Shown: positions 1 through 6,174 of the stretch, piece by piece
How the letters are laid out: the number at the start of each line of letters is the position of its first letter
How positions within the stretch are numbered: the first letter of the stretch is position 1
NCBI GenBank assembly: GCA_016302165.1
Contig: JAEDOD010000049.1
Location: forward strand, 1-12,655
DNA length: 12,655 nt
Direction of reading: 5' to 3'
DNA from: Sphaerochaetaceae bacterium
GTDB lineage: Bacteria > Spirochaetota > Spirochaetia > Sphaerochaetales > Sphaerochaetaceae
Translations under genes and position numbers: made by a program
The notes under the pieces: model-generated
Seen by the model: the letters and a program-made list of their open reading frames with translations, nothing else
The model's database searches: none
What the model was told of the DNA's origin: nothing

Positions 1-384
1 GAGAGTGAAGGAAGCTGTTTCTGCCTCCACTGGAGCCACTTCCTCTACCACAGGAAGGTCTTCAACAATCTCCTCTACCTGAAGGAGGGCATAGGCTGTG
101 CTGGTAGCGCTATCTGACCAGATTTTTCCATCATAGGTGCACTGAAGATAGAGAGTGTAATCCTTATATGGATCAAGGCCTGTGGCCTGATAGGATGATG
201 TAGTTCCATCTACAACTGTCCAGCCATCTTCACTTTCTCCATCAAGCTGATAGCGATATGAGGTTACATAGGGATCATTCAGAAGCCAGGACCATGTAAC
301 ATTCATGGACTTTGCTGCTGAAAGTGGGAAAGCGATGAGAAGAATTACTGCAAGAGCAAACAGAACTTTGGAAAGCCTCTTCAT
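1..384 (-). CDS. Secreted fibronectin type III-like protein (3' end beyond window)
   Basis: This is the first 128 codons of a gene that continues past the left edge. Residues 1-24 form a signal peptide: positive MKRLSK, a hydrophobic run, then a likely signal peptidase I site near LSA-A. Residues 25-100 look like one fibronectin type III-like beta domain, with spaced Trp/Tyr residues (W31, W33, Y44, Y46, W55) and a late 'TGLDPYKDYTLYL' block typical of the E-F region of Fn3 folds. Residues 103-123 are a Val/Glu/Pro-rich acidic linker, suggesting that another domain follows. The start is fixed by AAGGAG at 391-396 (minus), six bases before the ATG, and by a promoter just upstream. The product is probably periplasmic or surface-exposed. 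The missing part could carry an OmpA-like, peptidoglycan-binding or further Fn3 domain, so the function is unknown. Transcription diverges from the LOG gene. Confidence 0.8.
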   Translation of the reverse strand, partial: MKRLSKVLFALAVILLIAFPLSAAKSMNVTWSWLLNDPYVTSYRYQLDGESEDGWTVVDGTTSSYQATGLDPYKDYTLYLQCTYDGKIWSDSATSTAYALLQVEEIVEDLPVVEEVAPVEAETASFTL

Positions 385-542
385 ATTGAACTCCTTATCT
401 TCATCTTTTGATTATAATTCCTTCCAAGTCTTCAAGCAATACGGACAGTTTCCAAAAGTTTTTTCCAAAGGAGAGACTCAGGCAAAAAGCAAGACAAAGT
501 CCATGGATTGTGGAAGAGTGAAAGATATGGCAACATCAAGCT
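385..542. other. Divergent intergenic region between the Fn3-like and LOG genes
   Basis: This 158-base gap separates two divergent genes. Its left part holds the promoter and ribosome-binding site of the minus-strand secreted protein. I cannot assign a convincing promoter to the plus-strand LOG gene. An AAAGGAG at 467-473 resembles a ribosome-binding site, but no start codon lies within 20 bases of it. TTTCCAAA is nearly repeated within 448-470, with no obvious meaning. No RNA gene or strong hairpin is seen. Confidence 0.5.
411..439 (-). promoter_or_regulatory. Sigma70-type promoter for the Fn3-like secreted protein gene
   Basis: On the minus strand a perfect TATAAT lies at 416-411. It is preceded by TTGCTT (439-434; first three bases match the consensus) with an exact 17-base spacer. 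The predicted transcript start near 404 leaves a leader of about 20 bases containing the AAGGAG ribosome-binding site. The -10 sits in the palindrome ATTATAAT, so a TATAAT also reads on the plus strand at 413-418, but that one has no plausible -35 for the LOG gene. Confidence 0.6.
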
Positions 543-1121
543 ATGGATAAAATTGAAGCTATTGCAGTATTCTGCGGATCCAGCTATGGAAAAGACGAAA
601 GCTACAGGAAAAAGGCGGAAGAGCTGGGAAAGGCTTTGGCTCTGCAGGGTATTACCCTTGTTTATGGCGGAGGAAACAGAGGCATAATGGGAACCATCGC
701 CCACTCTGTACACGAAAATGGAGGCAAGGTCATAGGAGTGCTTCCTGAAGCTATGATTAAGGATAGCGTCACCAAGGGCGCTGTCCAGGATGAGCTATAT
801 GTGGAAAAGGATATGCACATGAGGAAAGCCAGGATGTATTCCCTATCCCAGGGCTTCATCGCCATGCCGGGAGGAATCGGCACCATGGAAGAGATTCTAG
901 AGATCTTCACCTGGAGACAGCTGGGGTACACAAAGGCCAACGTGGGGCTGTATAATGTAGGCGGATATTGGGACAGTTTCCTGGATATGCTGGACAAGGC
1001 GGTGACCGAAGGCTTTCTCTCTCCTGAGGTCAGAAATGCCCTGATAGTTGAAGATAACCCGGAAATTCTTCTAGGAAGAATGGAAAAGGAGGAGACTTCC
1101 CTTCCAGATAAGCTTAAGTGA
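543..1121 (+). CDS. LOG-family protein (nucleoside 5'-monophosphate phosphoribohydrolase / lysine-decarboxylase-like fold)
   Basis: The protein has 192 residues and the Rossmann-like fold of the LOG family. Characterised members release free cytokinin bases, or other nucleobases, from nucleoside 5'-monophosphates. Diagnostic features are 'IAVFCGSS' at 7-14, 'YGGGNRGIMG' at 41-50, R97 in the 'MRKARM' segment, and the family signature PGGIGTMEE at 109-117, which holds the phosphate-binding and catalytic Glu. Length is normal for the family (about 180-200). Older annotation calls these lysine decarboxylases, which is unsupported. The ATG at 543 is the only ATG after an in-frame stop, and the conserved strand begins at residue 7, so the start must be close to correct although no Shine-Dalgarno sequence precedes it. 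Three bases separate its stop from the YitT gene, implying a shared transcript. The true substrate in this organism is unknown; nucleotide salvage or turnover is likely. Confidence 0.88.
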   Translation: MDKIEAIAVFCGSSYGKDESYRKKAEELGKALALQGITLVYGGGNRGIMGTIAHSVHENGGKVIGVLPEAMIKDSVTKGAVQDELYVEKDMHMRKARMYSLSQGFIAMPGGIGTMEEILEIFTWRQLGYTKANVGLYNVGGYWDSFLDMLDKAVTEGFLSPEVRNALIVEDNPEILLGRMEKEETSLPDKLK

Positions 1122-1124
1122 AGT

Positions 1125-2054
1125 ATGAAGAAGACATCGACTAACAGGCAGTCAGTCATAGACTGGATCTACATTGTTCTAGGAACATTCCTTACAGGCT
1201 TCGGAATCTCTACATTCATGAATCCTGCTCGTCTTGCTCCCGGCGGAGTATCCGGCTTAGGCACCATACTCTTCCACATTATCCAGGACAAGACAGGAAG
1301 GACCATGGAGCTTGGTCTAATAATCCTTTTTCTCTCTGTTCCTGTATATCTGTTGGGAGTTGCAGTCTTCGGCAAGGAATATGGATTCAGGACCTTGGCA
1401 GGAACTCTTCTCCTGTCTCTGTTCACCTTCCTTTTCGACACTCTCTTTCCTTCAGGAATCCTGGATTATTCCAAGGAATCCTCCCTGTGGCTATGCACCT
1501 TCTTTACAGGCTTGACCAATGGATTGGGAATCGGGCTTGTAATGAGGACAGGAAGCAATACAGGTGGAACAGACATTCTCGCCCAGATTCTGTCCCGTTT
1601 CACTCCCCTAGGCCTGGGCAATGCCCTTCTCCTGGTGGATGGGACCATAATTCTCTCCTCAGCCTTCATCTTCGGCATAGAGAATGCCCTCTACTCCATA
1701 ATCGTATCCATTATGATTTCCTTCATTATCGACAAAGTGATCGTCCCCTTCGGCACCAACTATGCCAAGACAGTATTCATCATCTCGCCTGAAATCAAGG
1801 AAATCGGGGATTTCATACTTAAGGACATGAATAGAAGCGGGACCATCATATCCTCCAAGGGCCTGTTTTCCGGAGAAGAGAAGGATATGCTTATGACAGT
1901 TATCCCAAAGAAGGACCTTACTAGGCTGTCCAGGTGTGTAAAGAAGGTGGATCCCAGAGCCTTCCTCATTATCCAGGACACCTACCATGTGCTGGGAGAA
2001 GGATACCAGAGTATCGACCTGTTGGCAGAGAACAAGGATGTATCCCAGAGCTGA
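1125..2054 (+). CDS. YitT family membrane protein (DUF161/DUF2179)
   Basis: This 309-residue protein is predicted to sit in the cytoplasmic membrane. Hydrophobic segments lie at about 13-33, 63-83, 88-106, 121-140, 165-185 and 187-207, giving six helices. Family hallmarks are 'FMNPARLAPGGVSG' near 31-44, the first-repeat motif, and 'RTGSNTGGTDI' at 141-151, the matching motif of the second repeat. From about residue 215 a soluble domain follows (DUF2179 type, ending near 'IIQDTYHVLGEGY'), as usual for YitT/YpjC/YqfU proteins of Firmicutes and spirochaetes. No biochemical role is firmly established; transport of a small solute is a guess. The gene begins three bases after the LOG stop and has only a weak ribosome-binding site, so translation may depend on re-initiation from the upstream gene. 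It faces the nucleotidyltransferase gene and ends just before a hairpin. Confidence 0.9.
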   Translation: MKKTSTNRQSVIDWIYIVLGTFLTGFGISTFMNPARLAPGGVSGLGTILFHIIQDKTGRTMELGLIILFLSVPVYLLGVAVFGKEYGFRTLAGTLLLSLFTFLFDTLFPSGILDYSKESSLWLCTFFTGLTNGLGIGLVMRTGSNTGGTDILAQILSRFTPLGLGNALLLVDGTIILSSAFIFGIENALYSIIVSIMISFIIDKVIVPFGTNYAKTVFIISPEIKEIGDFILKDMNRSGTIISSKGLFSGEEKDMLMTVIPKKDLTRLSRCVKKVDPRAFLIIQDTYHVLGEGYQSIDLLAENKDVSQS

Positions 2055-2091
2055 AAAGTAAAGGCTGCAAAAACCTTTGTCTCTGCAGCCT
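2053..2091 (-). terminator. Hairpin between convergent YitT and nucleotidyltransferase genes
   Basis: An eight-base perfect stem, AGGCTGCA (2062-2069) with TGCAGCCT (2084-2091), encloses a 14-base loop. On the minus strand it is followed by TTTACTTTT, a fair U-rich tract, and it begins about 17 bases after the stop of the nucleotidyltransferase gene, so it fits a Rho-independent terminator for that gene. On the plus strand the trailing sequence is CTTGAAAAA, which is poor, so ending the LOG-YitT transcript here is less certain. Confidence 0.6.
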
Positions 2092-2108
2092 CTTGAAAAA
2101 TGGAACGC

Positions 2109-3017
2109 TTATTTCTCCCAAAGCTTCTCAGGATAATATCCGCTTTCAATCTTTGCCTTCAGGGCAGCCATGACAGTGGGCTTATCTTCAGGATAGGTCA
2201 TGCCGAACCACTTGTCGTTGGAGGAGAGGACCTCAACGGAGCCCTCACCCTTTTCAATCATTTCCGATACTCCATTTGGAAGGAGGCACTCCTTCTTAGG
2301 CTCTGTCACATAGTTCCTCTTGAACTCATCCCAATAGCTCTGGAAGCTGTCGAAGGCCTTTGGAGTGAAGCCGAAGAAGTTCATGCTTACCAGCTCCTTA
2401 CCTGTCAGGATCTCCTCATGGTCATCGAAGGCAGAGATCACCTTTCCGTCTCTCCAGAAGATCTTGAAGGTCTCCACAAGCTCTGTAAGCTTACCGTCCT
2501 TCTTTGAGCAGATGGCTCTTGTGACGGAGCCTGAAGGACTCATGGTGTTCTCCAGTACAAAGCCCACCATTGCATGGGTGGTATCATCATTCTTAAGGCC
2601 GGAAAGATAGGAGCCCATGGTTTCGTAGGCACTTCTTCCGTAGTAGTCATCGGAATTGATTACAGCAAATGGAGTCTTCACCACATCCTTGGCGCATAGC
2701 ACAGCATGGATGGTTCCCCAAGGCTTCTGTCTTCCTTCTGCCTTGCTGATCTCTTCAGGAGTAAGGAGACTATCCTTTCCCTGGAATACATATTCTGCAT
2801 CCATGTTTCTGGCTATCCTGTCAAAGAGCCTTTCCCTGAAGTCCTTTTCAATATCCTTCCTGATGATGAAGACTACCTTGCCAAAACCTGAGTTCTTTGC
2901 ATCGTAGATACCAAAGTCAAGAAGAGTCTCTCCATGCATTCCAACGGAATCTATCTGTTTTACGCCGCCATATCTGGAACCCATACCAGCAGCCATCACC
3001 AATAATGTAGGCTTCAT
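2109..3017 (-). CDS. Sugar-phosphate nucleotidyltransferase family protein
   Basis: The 302-residue protein has the GT-A-like fold of NTP_transferase enzymes, which join an NTP and a sugar phosphate into an NDP-sugar. The nucleotide-binding loop is clear: 'AAGMGSRYGGVKQ' at 9-21, with GSR for the phosphates and K20 as candidate catalytic lysine. 'INSDDYYG' at 120-127 supplies the usual Asp pair near the metal and nucleoside. The C-terminal third ('SSNDKWFGMTYPED', 265-278) matches a clade of uncharacterised bacterial nucleotidyltransferases, so the exact sugar is not assignable and I give no symbol. An upstream in-frame GTG at 3026 exists, but it overlaps AAGGGGGTG (3024-3032), which is an ideal ribosome-binding site for the ATG at 3017; I chose the ATG. 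The gene appears monocistronic, with a candidate promoter upstream and a terminator downstream. Confidence 0.85.
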   Translation of the reverse strand: MKPTLLVMAAGMGSRYGGVKQIDSVGMHGETLLDFGIYDAKNSGFGKVVFIIRKDIEKDFRERLFDRIARNMDAEYVFQGKDSLLTPEEISKAEGRQKPWGTIHAVLCAKDVVKTPFAVINSDDYYGRSAYETMGSYLSGLKNDDTTHAMVGFVLENTMSPSGSVTRAICSKKDGKLTELVETFKIFWRDGKVISAFDDHEEILTGKELVSMNFFGFTPKAFDSFQSYWDEFKRNYVTEPKKECLLPNGVSEMIEKGEGSVEVLSSNDKWFGMTYPEDKPTVMAALKAKIESGYYPEKLWEK

Positions 3018-3069
3018 GTGAAGCACCCCCTTCGTTGTTAGTTAAGACCATTTTAATCCAAAAGACGTA

Positions 3070-3098
3070 AATTTAGAATATTTCTTTTCATGGGACAA
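3070..3098 (-). promoter_or_regulatory. Candidate promoter of the nucleotidyltransferase gene
   Basis: On the minus strand TTGTCC (3098-3093) and TAAATT (3075-3070) are separated by exactly 17 bases. Each matches four of six consensus positions. A start near 3063 would give a leader of about 46 bases ending in the strong AAGGGGGTG ribosome-binding site. This rests on weak hexamers in an AT-rich gap. Confidence 0.35.
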
Positions 3099-3133
3099 TT
3101 AGTCATTTTCTGTAATTTCTGCGTTATTATCAT

Positions 3134-3817
3134 ATGGAAGAAATCAGATCATTGGTCGAAAGACCCAGAGAAAAGCTGGAGGAAAAGGGCATACAAGCCC
3201 TTTCCGACAAGGAATTGGTGATGCTTCTCATCTCCAAGGGAACTCAGAACCACCCCATAGACGAGGTGGCGGAAAATGTACTCAAGGTCCTGGACAAAGG
3301 CTCAGGCTGCTCCTTGAATGCCTTGAAGTTCATTCCAGGCATGGGACAGGCCAAGGCTGCTGTAGTCCTGGCGGCTCTGGAGCTGGGACGGCGTAGACCT
3401 TCCAGGAAGGGAAAGGTCCTCAGGACTCCCAAGGATATCTGGAACGAAGTCAGACATTATGCCGAAAGGAACCAGGAACAGCTGATAGTGCTATCTTTCA
3501 ACGGAGCAGGAGAGCTTCTGGACCTTCATGTGGCCACCGTCGGCCTTGTAGACAAGGTGGTGATGCATCCCAGGGAAATCTTTGCCGAAGCCATAAACCT
3601 AAGGGCGGTTGCTGTAGCCATTGTACACAACCACCCTTCAGGAATCCTCACTCCCAGCGAGGCAGACAGAATCCTTACAGTGAAGATCACCAAGGCAGGA
3701 AGCCTCCTTGGCATCAAGGTGCTGGACCATCTCATCATAAGTCCTACGGAATACTATTCCTTCAGGGAGATGGGAGTGCCTCTTGATTCCTACCTGGACG
3801 AGGATGAGGATGACTAG
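3134..3817 (+). CDS. radC: RadC family JAB/MPN-domain protein (UPF0758)
   Basis: The 227-residue protein is of typical RadC length. It opens with 'ERPREKLEEKG' at 9-19 and 'LSDKELVMLLI' (23-33), the N-terminal RadC signature, then a helix-hairpin-helix-like 'IPGMGQAKA' (67-75). The C-terminal JAMM metalloprotease-like domain carries E115, 'VHNHPSG' (164-170), S176 and D178, which form the expected zinc site. Despite the name, a direct role in DNA repair has been questioned for this family and the substrate is unknown; RadC-like genes also occur on mobile elements, but nothing mobile is seen nearby. The conserved start region forces the ATG at 3134, yet no Shine-Dalgarno sequence precedes it. 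Its TAG stop lies within a CTAG that is also the stop of the facing M42 gene. Confidence 0.93.
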   Translation: MEEIRSLVERPREKLEEKGIQALSDKELVMLLISKGTQNHPIDEVAENVLKVLDKGSGCSLNALKFIPGMGQAKAAVVLAALELGRRRPSRKGKVLRTPKDIWNEVRHYAERNQEQLIVLSFNGAGELLDLHVATVGLVDKVVMHPREIFAEAINLRAVAVAIVHNHPSGILTPSEADRILTVKITKAGSLLGIKVLDHLIISPTEYYSFREMGVPLDSYLDEDEDD

Positions 3818-4851
3818 AGGCCAAGATAGCCTTTAAGGACCAGAAGAGTGTTCATTACTCCATCCACATGGCTCCTTTCGTACGAGTGGCTTGCAAATAC
3901 TCCAGGACCTATGAGGCCATGGCGTATATCATAGCCTGAACGGAGCGTAGTCTCCACATCGGAGCCATAGTGGGGATATACATCCACTCTATACTCTGCG
4001 CCTTCCCGTCTTGCCCCTTCAATTAGGGCTGAGACTGTCTCATAGCTATATGGGCCGCCGCTATCCTTGGCAGCTATGCTCACTTCCCTTTCTGTGCACT
4101 CAAGGCCTTCCCCTACACAGCCCATGTCAACAGAAAGGCCTTCCGTTACACCCTCTGGAACGGAAGCGGAGGCTCCGTGTCCGATTTCCTCGTAGACAGT
4201 CACATGGAGCCAGATCTTCCTTTTTGGCACGATTTTGTTGTCTTGGATATATTTAGCGATACCGAAGGCAATTGCCACACTCAGTTTGTCATCAAGGAAA
4301 CGGCTCTTGATGTATCCGCTAGGAGTGAGGGTGAACTTTGGATCCAGGGCCACAATATCTCCATTTTCGATCCCAAGCTTCCTTACATCCTCCTTGCTCA
4401 ATACAGTTTCGTCCAGAACACATTCCAGTGTCTTCCAGCTTCTTTCCGCCTTGTCATATTCGTCAGCCACGTGGACAGAAGGATTAGGAAGCTGGATAGT
4501 TCCGGTATATACTTTTCCACTTCTTGTATATACCCTCACGTTCTCTCCCTCCAGTCCTGGAGCATGGAGACCACCCAGAGGACTCATCCTCAGTCTTCCA
4601 TTGGCCTTTATTTCCGCCACCATGGCCCCTATGGTGTCCAAATGAGTCATAAGCAGAATGGCGTCACTGCTGTCTTCTCCTCCCAGGTCCACCAGAACTC
4701 CACCCTTATTGGTGATTCTTGTGGGAAAGCCCAGGTCCTTGAACTCCTTCTCCACCCAGGCTGCAGCCTTGGCTGTATATCCTGTGGGACTGTCGATGGC
4801 AATAAGCTTTTCAGCCATCTCTACGCTATATTCAACATATTTCCTGTCCAT
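3814..4851 (-). CDS. M42 family metallo-aminopeptidase
   Basis: This 345-residue cytoplasmic enzyme of the M42 family (glutamyl aminopeptidase/tetrahedral aminopeptidase type; older 'cellulase M' names are misleading) releases N-terminal residues from peptides, usually as a large self-compartmentalising dodecamer. All expected residues appear: H70 and D72 in 'THLDTIG', bridging D187 in 'RFLDDK', catalytic E221 and metal ligand E222 in 'YEEIG', D242 in 'SVDMG', and H322 near the end in 'SHSYERSH'. Their spacing matches known M42 enzymes. GGAGGA (4860-4855, minus) lies three bases before the ATG, giving an unusually tight but strong ribosome-binding site. A terminator lies directly upstream, so expression depends on readthrough or on a promoter I cannot identify within 4895-4915. 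The stop codon is interlocked with that of radC. Confidence 0.92.
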   Translation of the reverse strand: MDRKYVEYSVEMAEKLIAIDSPTGYTAKAAAWVEKEFKDLGFPTRITNKGGVLVDLGGEDSSDAILLMTHLDTIGAMVAEIKANGRLRMSPLGGLHAPGLEGENVRVYTRSGKVYTGTIQLPNPSVHVADEYDKAERSWKTLECVLDETVLSKEDVRKLGIENGDIVALDPKFTLTPSGYIKSRFLDDKLSVAIAFGIAKYIQDNKIVPKRKIWLHVTVYEEIGHGASASVPEGVTEGLSVDMGCVGEGLECTEREVSIAAKDSGGPYSYETVSALIEGARREGAEYRVDVYPHYGSDVETTLRSGYDIRHGLIGPGVFASHSYERSHVDGVMNTLLVLKGYLGL

Positions 4852-4860
4852 ATGTCCTCC

Positions 4861-4894
4861 AAAAAATTAGCCCCCATAGCGGAACTACAGGGGC
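4861..4894 (-). terminator. Rho-independent terminator between exported-protein and M42 genes
   Basis: Read on the minus strand, GCCCC (4894-4890) pairs with GGGGC (4874-4870). A CA/TG internal mismatch and a further three-base TAG/CTA pairing narrow the loop to five bases. The stem is followed by TAA and six T (4866-4861). It begins about 21 bases after the stop of the exported-protein gene, and its T-run directly touches the GGAGGA ribosome-binding site of the M42 gene, so it may also act as a partial attenuator for M42. Confidence 0.72.
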
Positions 4895-4915
4895 AGAATA
4901 TCAGGCAATCATCAA

Positions 4916-5488
4916 TTAGAAAAGATTGACCAGCATTGAAACTGCCACTCTTCCCTTCTTTACGAAAGCAACTGTGTCGTCTGGATTGTTGATATGGCTC
5001 TTGATTGTGGAGAGAGGAAGCTTATAGTCTGCAGAAACACCAAGTCCACCGAGGTTTACTCCTACAGCAGCCCTCAGGAGAAGATCTGAATTCTGGAAGA
5101 CTTCAAGGAAGTGGGAGATCTCTTTCTGGTTCTCACCAAAGCCGATGAGAACATCTCCTGTGTCCTTATCCCAGACGATTGGAAGATCGAAGCCTGCTCC
5201 GATGCTCAATTCCAGGATTGAGAATTCAGCTCTCAGGTTTGCTGTCATGATGGTATTGAAGGTCCTTGTGTTGCCTTCCTGGGAGAAGAGAGCGTTGGCT
5301 GCCACACCAAAGAGGCCCAGATTGACTCTGGCGTCAGCTCCGAACTCATAGTTCTTGATATCCTTCATTTCCTCAACGTCGGTATAACTTCCGTTATATC
5401 TGGCTGTAGGACCGATCTGTATGAATGCAGCAAAACATGAGGATGCTGCGAATACGAGAATAAGCAATGCAATAATTGTCTTTTTCAT
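4916..5488 (-). CDS. Exported beta-barrel-like outer membrane protein
   Basis: The protein has 190 residues. Residues 1-20 are a clear signal peptide (MKKT, hydrophobic core, 'SSCFA' before the cleavage zone at A20/A21). The Cys in that zone is not in a convincing lipobox followed by a mature Cys. The mature part alternates hydrophobic and polar residues in short stretches separated by Gly/Asp/Asn turns, with repeated 'GL-GV' segments (for example 'NLGLFGVAANALF' and 'NLGGLGVSADYKL'). It ends in 'VSMLVNLF', and a C-terminal aromatic residue is the classical signal for outer membrane insertion by BAM. A small eight-stranded barrel is therefore likely. No specific family was recognised. AAAGGA lies about nine bases before the ATG. 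A terminator follows the gene. A periplasmic or lipoprotein-like role cannot be excluded. Confidence 0.72.
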   Translation of the reverse strand: MKKTIIALLILVFAASSCFAAFIQIGPTARYNGSYTDVEEMKDIKNYEFGADARVNLGLFGVAANALFSQEGNTRTFNTIMTANLRAEFSILELSIGAGFDLPIVWDKDTGDVLIGFGENQKEISHFLEVFQNSDLLLRAAVGVNLGGLGVSADYKLPLSTIKSHINNPDDTVAFVKKGRVAVSMLVNLF

Positions 5489-5547
5489 GGCGTTTTCCTT
5501 TTTTGGTTTACTTAAAAAACACTAAAACTGAACATTAGTTACAAAAG

Positions 5548-5576
5548 AGTCTAATATTGAAAAGCCCAGTTTTCAA
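5548..5576 (-). promoter_or_regulatory. Candidate promoter of the exported barrel-like protein gene
   Basis: On the minus strand TTGAAA (5576-5571; five of six) and TAGACT (5553-5548; four of six) are exactly 17 bases apart. This gives a predicted start near 5540 and a leader of about 50 bases. The -35 falls inside the right arm of a perfect 11-base inverted repeat, so promoter and hairpin overlap. Only one of the two roles may be real. Confidence 0.3.
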
Positions 5577-5580
5577 TATT
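5553..5580. repeat. Perfect 11-bp inverted repeat (hairpin or operator)
   Basis: AATATTGAAAA (5553-5563) and TTTTCAATATT (5570-5580) are exact reverse complements around the six-base loop GCCCAG. The repeat starts three bases after the stop of the pentapeptide-repeat gene. On the plus strand it runs into TTT, and on the minus strand it is followed by AGACTCTTTTG, so it could be a terminator for the DUF308-HisIE-pentapeptide transcript, although it is AT-rich for one. It also overlaps the candidate promoter of the exported-protein gene, so an operator is possible. Confidence 0.6.
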
Positions 5581-5583
5581 TTT

Positions 5584-6174
5584 CTACACCGTGACCTCTA
5601 TTCCCATAAGGCGGGCTGCATCCAAAGCCTGGCTGACATCCAGTTTTGCTCCCCTTAACTCCTTACAGTCACTGGAGATGAATATGCCTGATATATCTGA
5701 GCCACAGAGAGAGATATTCTGCAGTGGAGTTCCCTTGAAGATAGAAGAGGCCAGGGAGCATCCCGTCAGGGCCATCTTCTCTACAGATAGATCTGAGAAG
5801 GAGCACTCTTCCACCTCGCTCTCCTCCATCCTCATTTTCTTCACTTTTCCTTCATCAAAGGAAGCATACCTCAATGTGCAGCGAGAGAAGAGGGTATCCT
5901 TGAACCTGGCTTTCGGAAACATGGTCCCCTTGAAGCGACAGGATAGAAAAGTCACATTGGTGAAGGAGGAAGAAGAGAAGTCTACCTGTGAAAAATCGCA
6001 GGACGAAAAGGTGCAGTCAGAGAAAAGAGCGAGGGAAAAGTCTGAAGAAGAGAAGTCGCAGGAAAAGAAGGATGAGGAGGAGAGAGTGTTGGAGGAAAAG
6101 GAAATGGAGGAAAAGTCCTTATCCCTTTCCTCCACATATTCAATGTAGTCTGAGCCTGAAGTGAAAAGGCTCAT
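5584..6174 (-). CDS. Pentapeptide-repeat protein, Phe-rich, Qnr/MfpA-like architecture
   Basis: The protein has 196 residues. From F21 to I166 every fifth residue is hydrophobic (F, L, I, V or M) without a break, giving 30 consecutive pentapeptide steps. In the first two thirds the central residue is almost always Phe and its neighbours are Ser/Cys/Asp, as in 'CDFSS', 'SDFSL' and 'CTFSS'. Such proteins fold as a right-handed quadrilateral beta helix. The tail 'LRGAKLDVSQALDAARLMG' (173-191) followed by 'IEVTV' resembles the C-terminal dimer-forming end of Qnr and MfpA, although many plain pentapeptide proteins also share it. There is no signal peptide, so it is cytoplasmic. The ATG overlaps the HisIE stop as ATGA, implying translational coupling; its own ribosome-binding site is weak. 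The true role is unknown; gyrase protection by DNA mimicry is one possibility. Confidence 0.88.
   Translation of the reverse strand: MSLFTSGSDYIEYVEERDKDFSSISFSSNTLSSSSFFSCDFSSSDFSLALFSDCTFSSCDFSQVDFSSSSFTNVTFLSCRFKGTMFPKARFKDTLFSRCTLRYASFDEGKVKKMRMEESEVEECSFSDLSVEKMALTGCSLASSIFKGTPLQNISLCGSDISGIFISSDCKELRGAKLDVSQALDAARLMGIEVTV

Noticed and set aside
503..550. Possible 15-codon leader peptide overlapping the LOG start
   Set aside because: The nearest AAAGGAG (467-473) is almost 30 bases away from its ATG, and the frame shows no attenuator-like codon run or hairpin.
4177..4929. Plus-strand open frame of 250 codons over the M42 gene
   Set aside because: The minus-strand M42 protein has every expected catalytic and metal residue, while the plus-strand frame has low-complexity His/Ser/Cys-rich content with no recognisable domain.
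5591..6148. Plus-strand open frame of 185 codons over the pentapeptide gene, rich in Lys and Glu
   Set aside because: It is the mirror of the Ser/Phe/Asp-rich repeat codons on the minus strand. It has no family resemblance and no ribosome-binding site, whereas the minus-strand frame has a perfect pentapeptide register.
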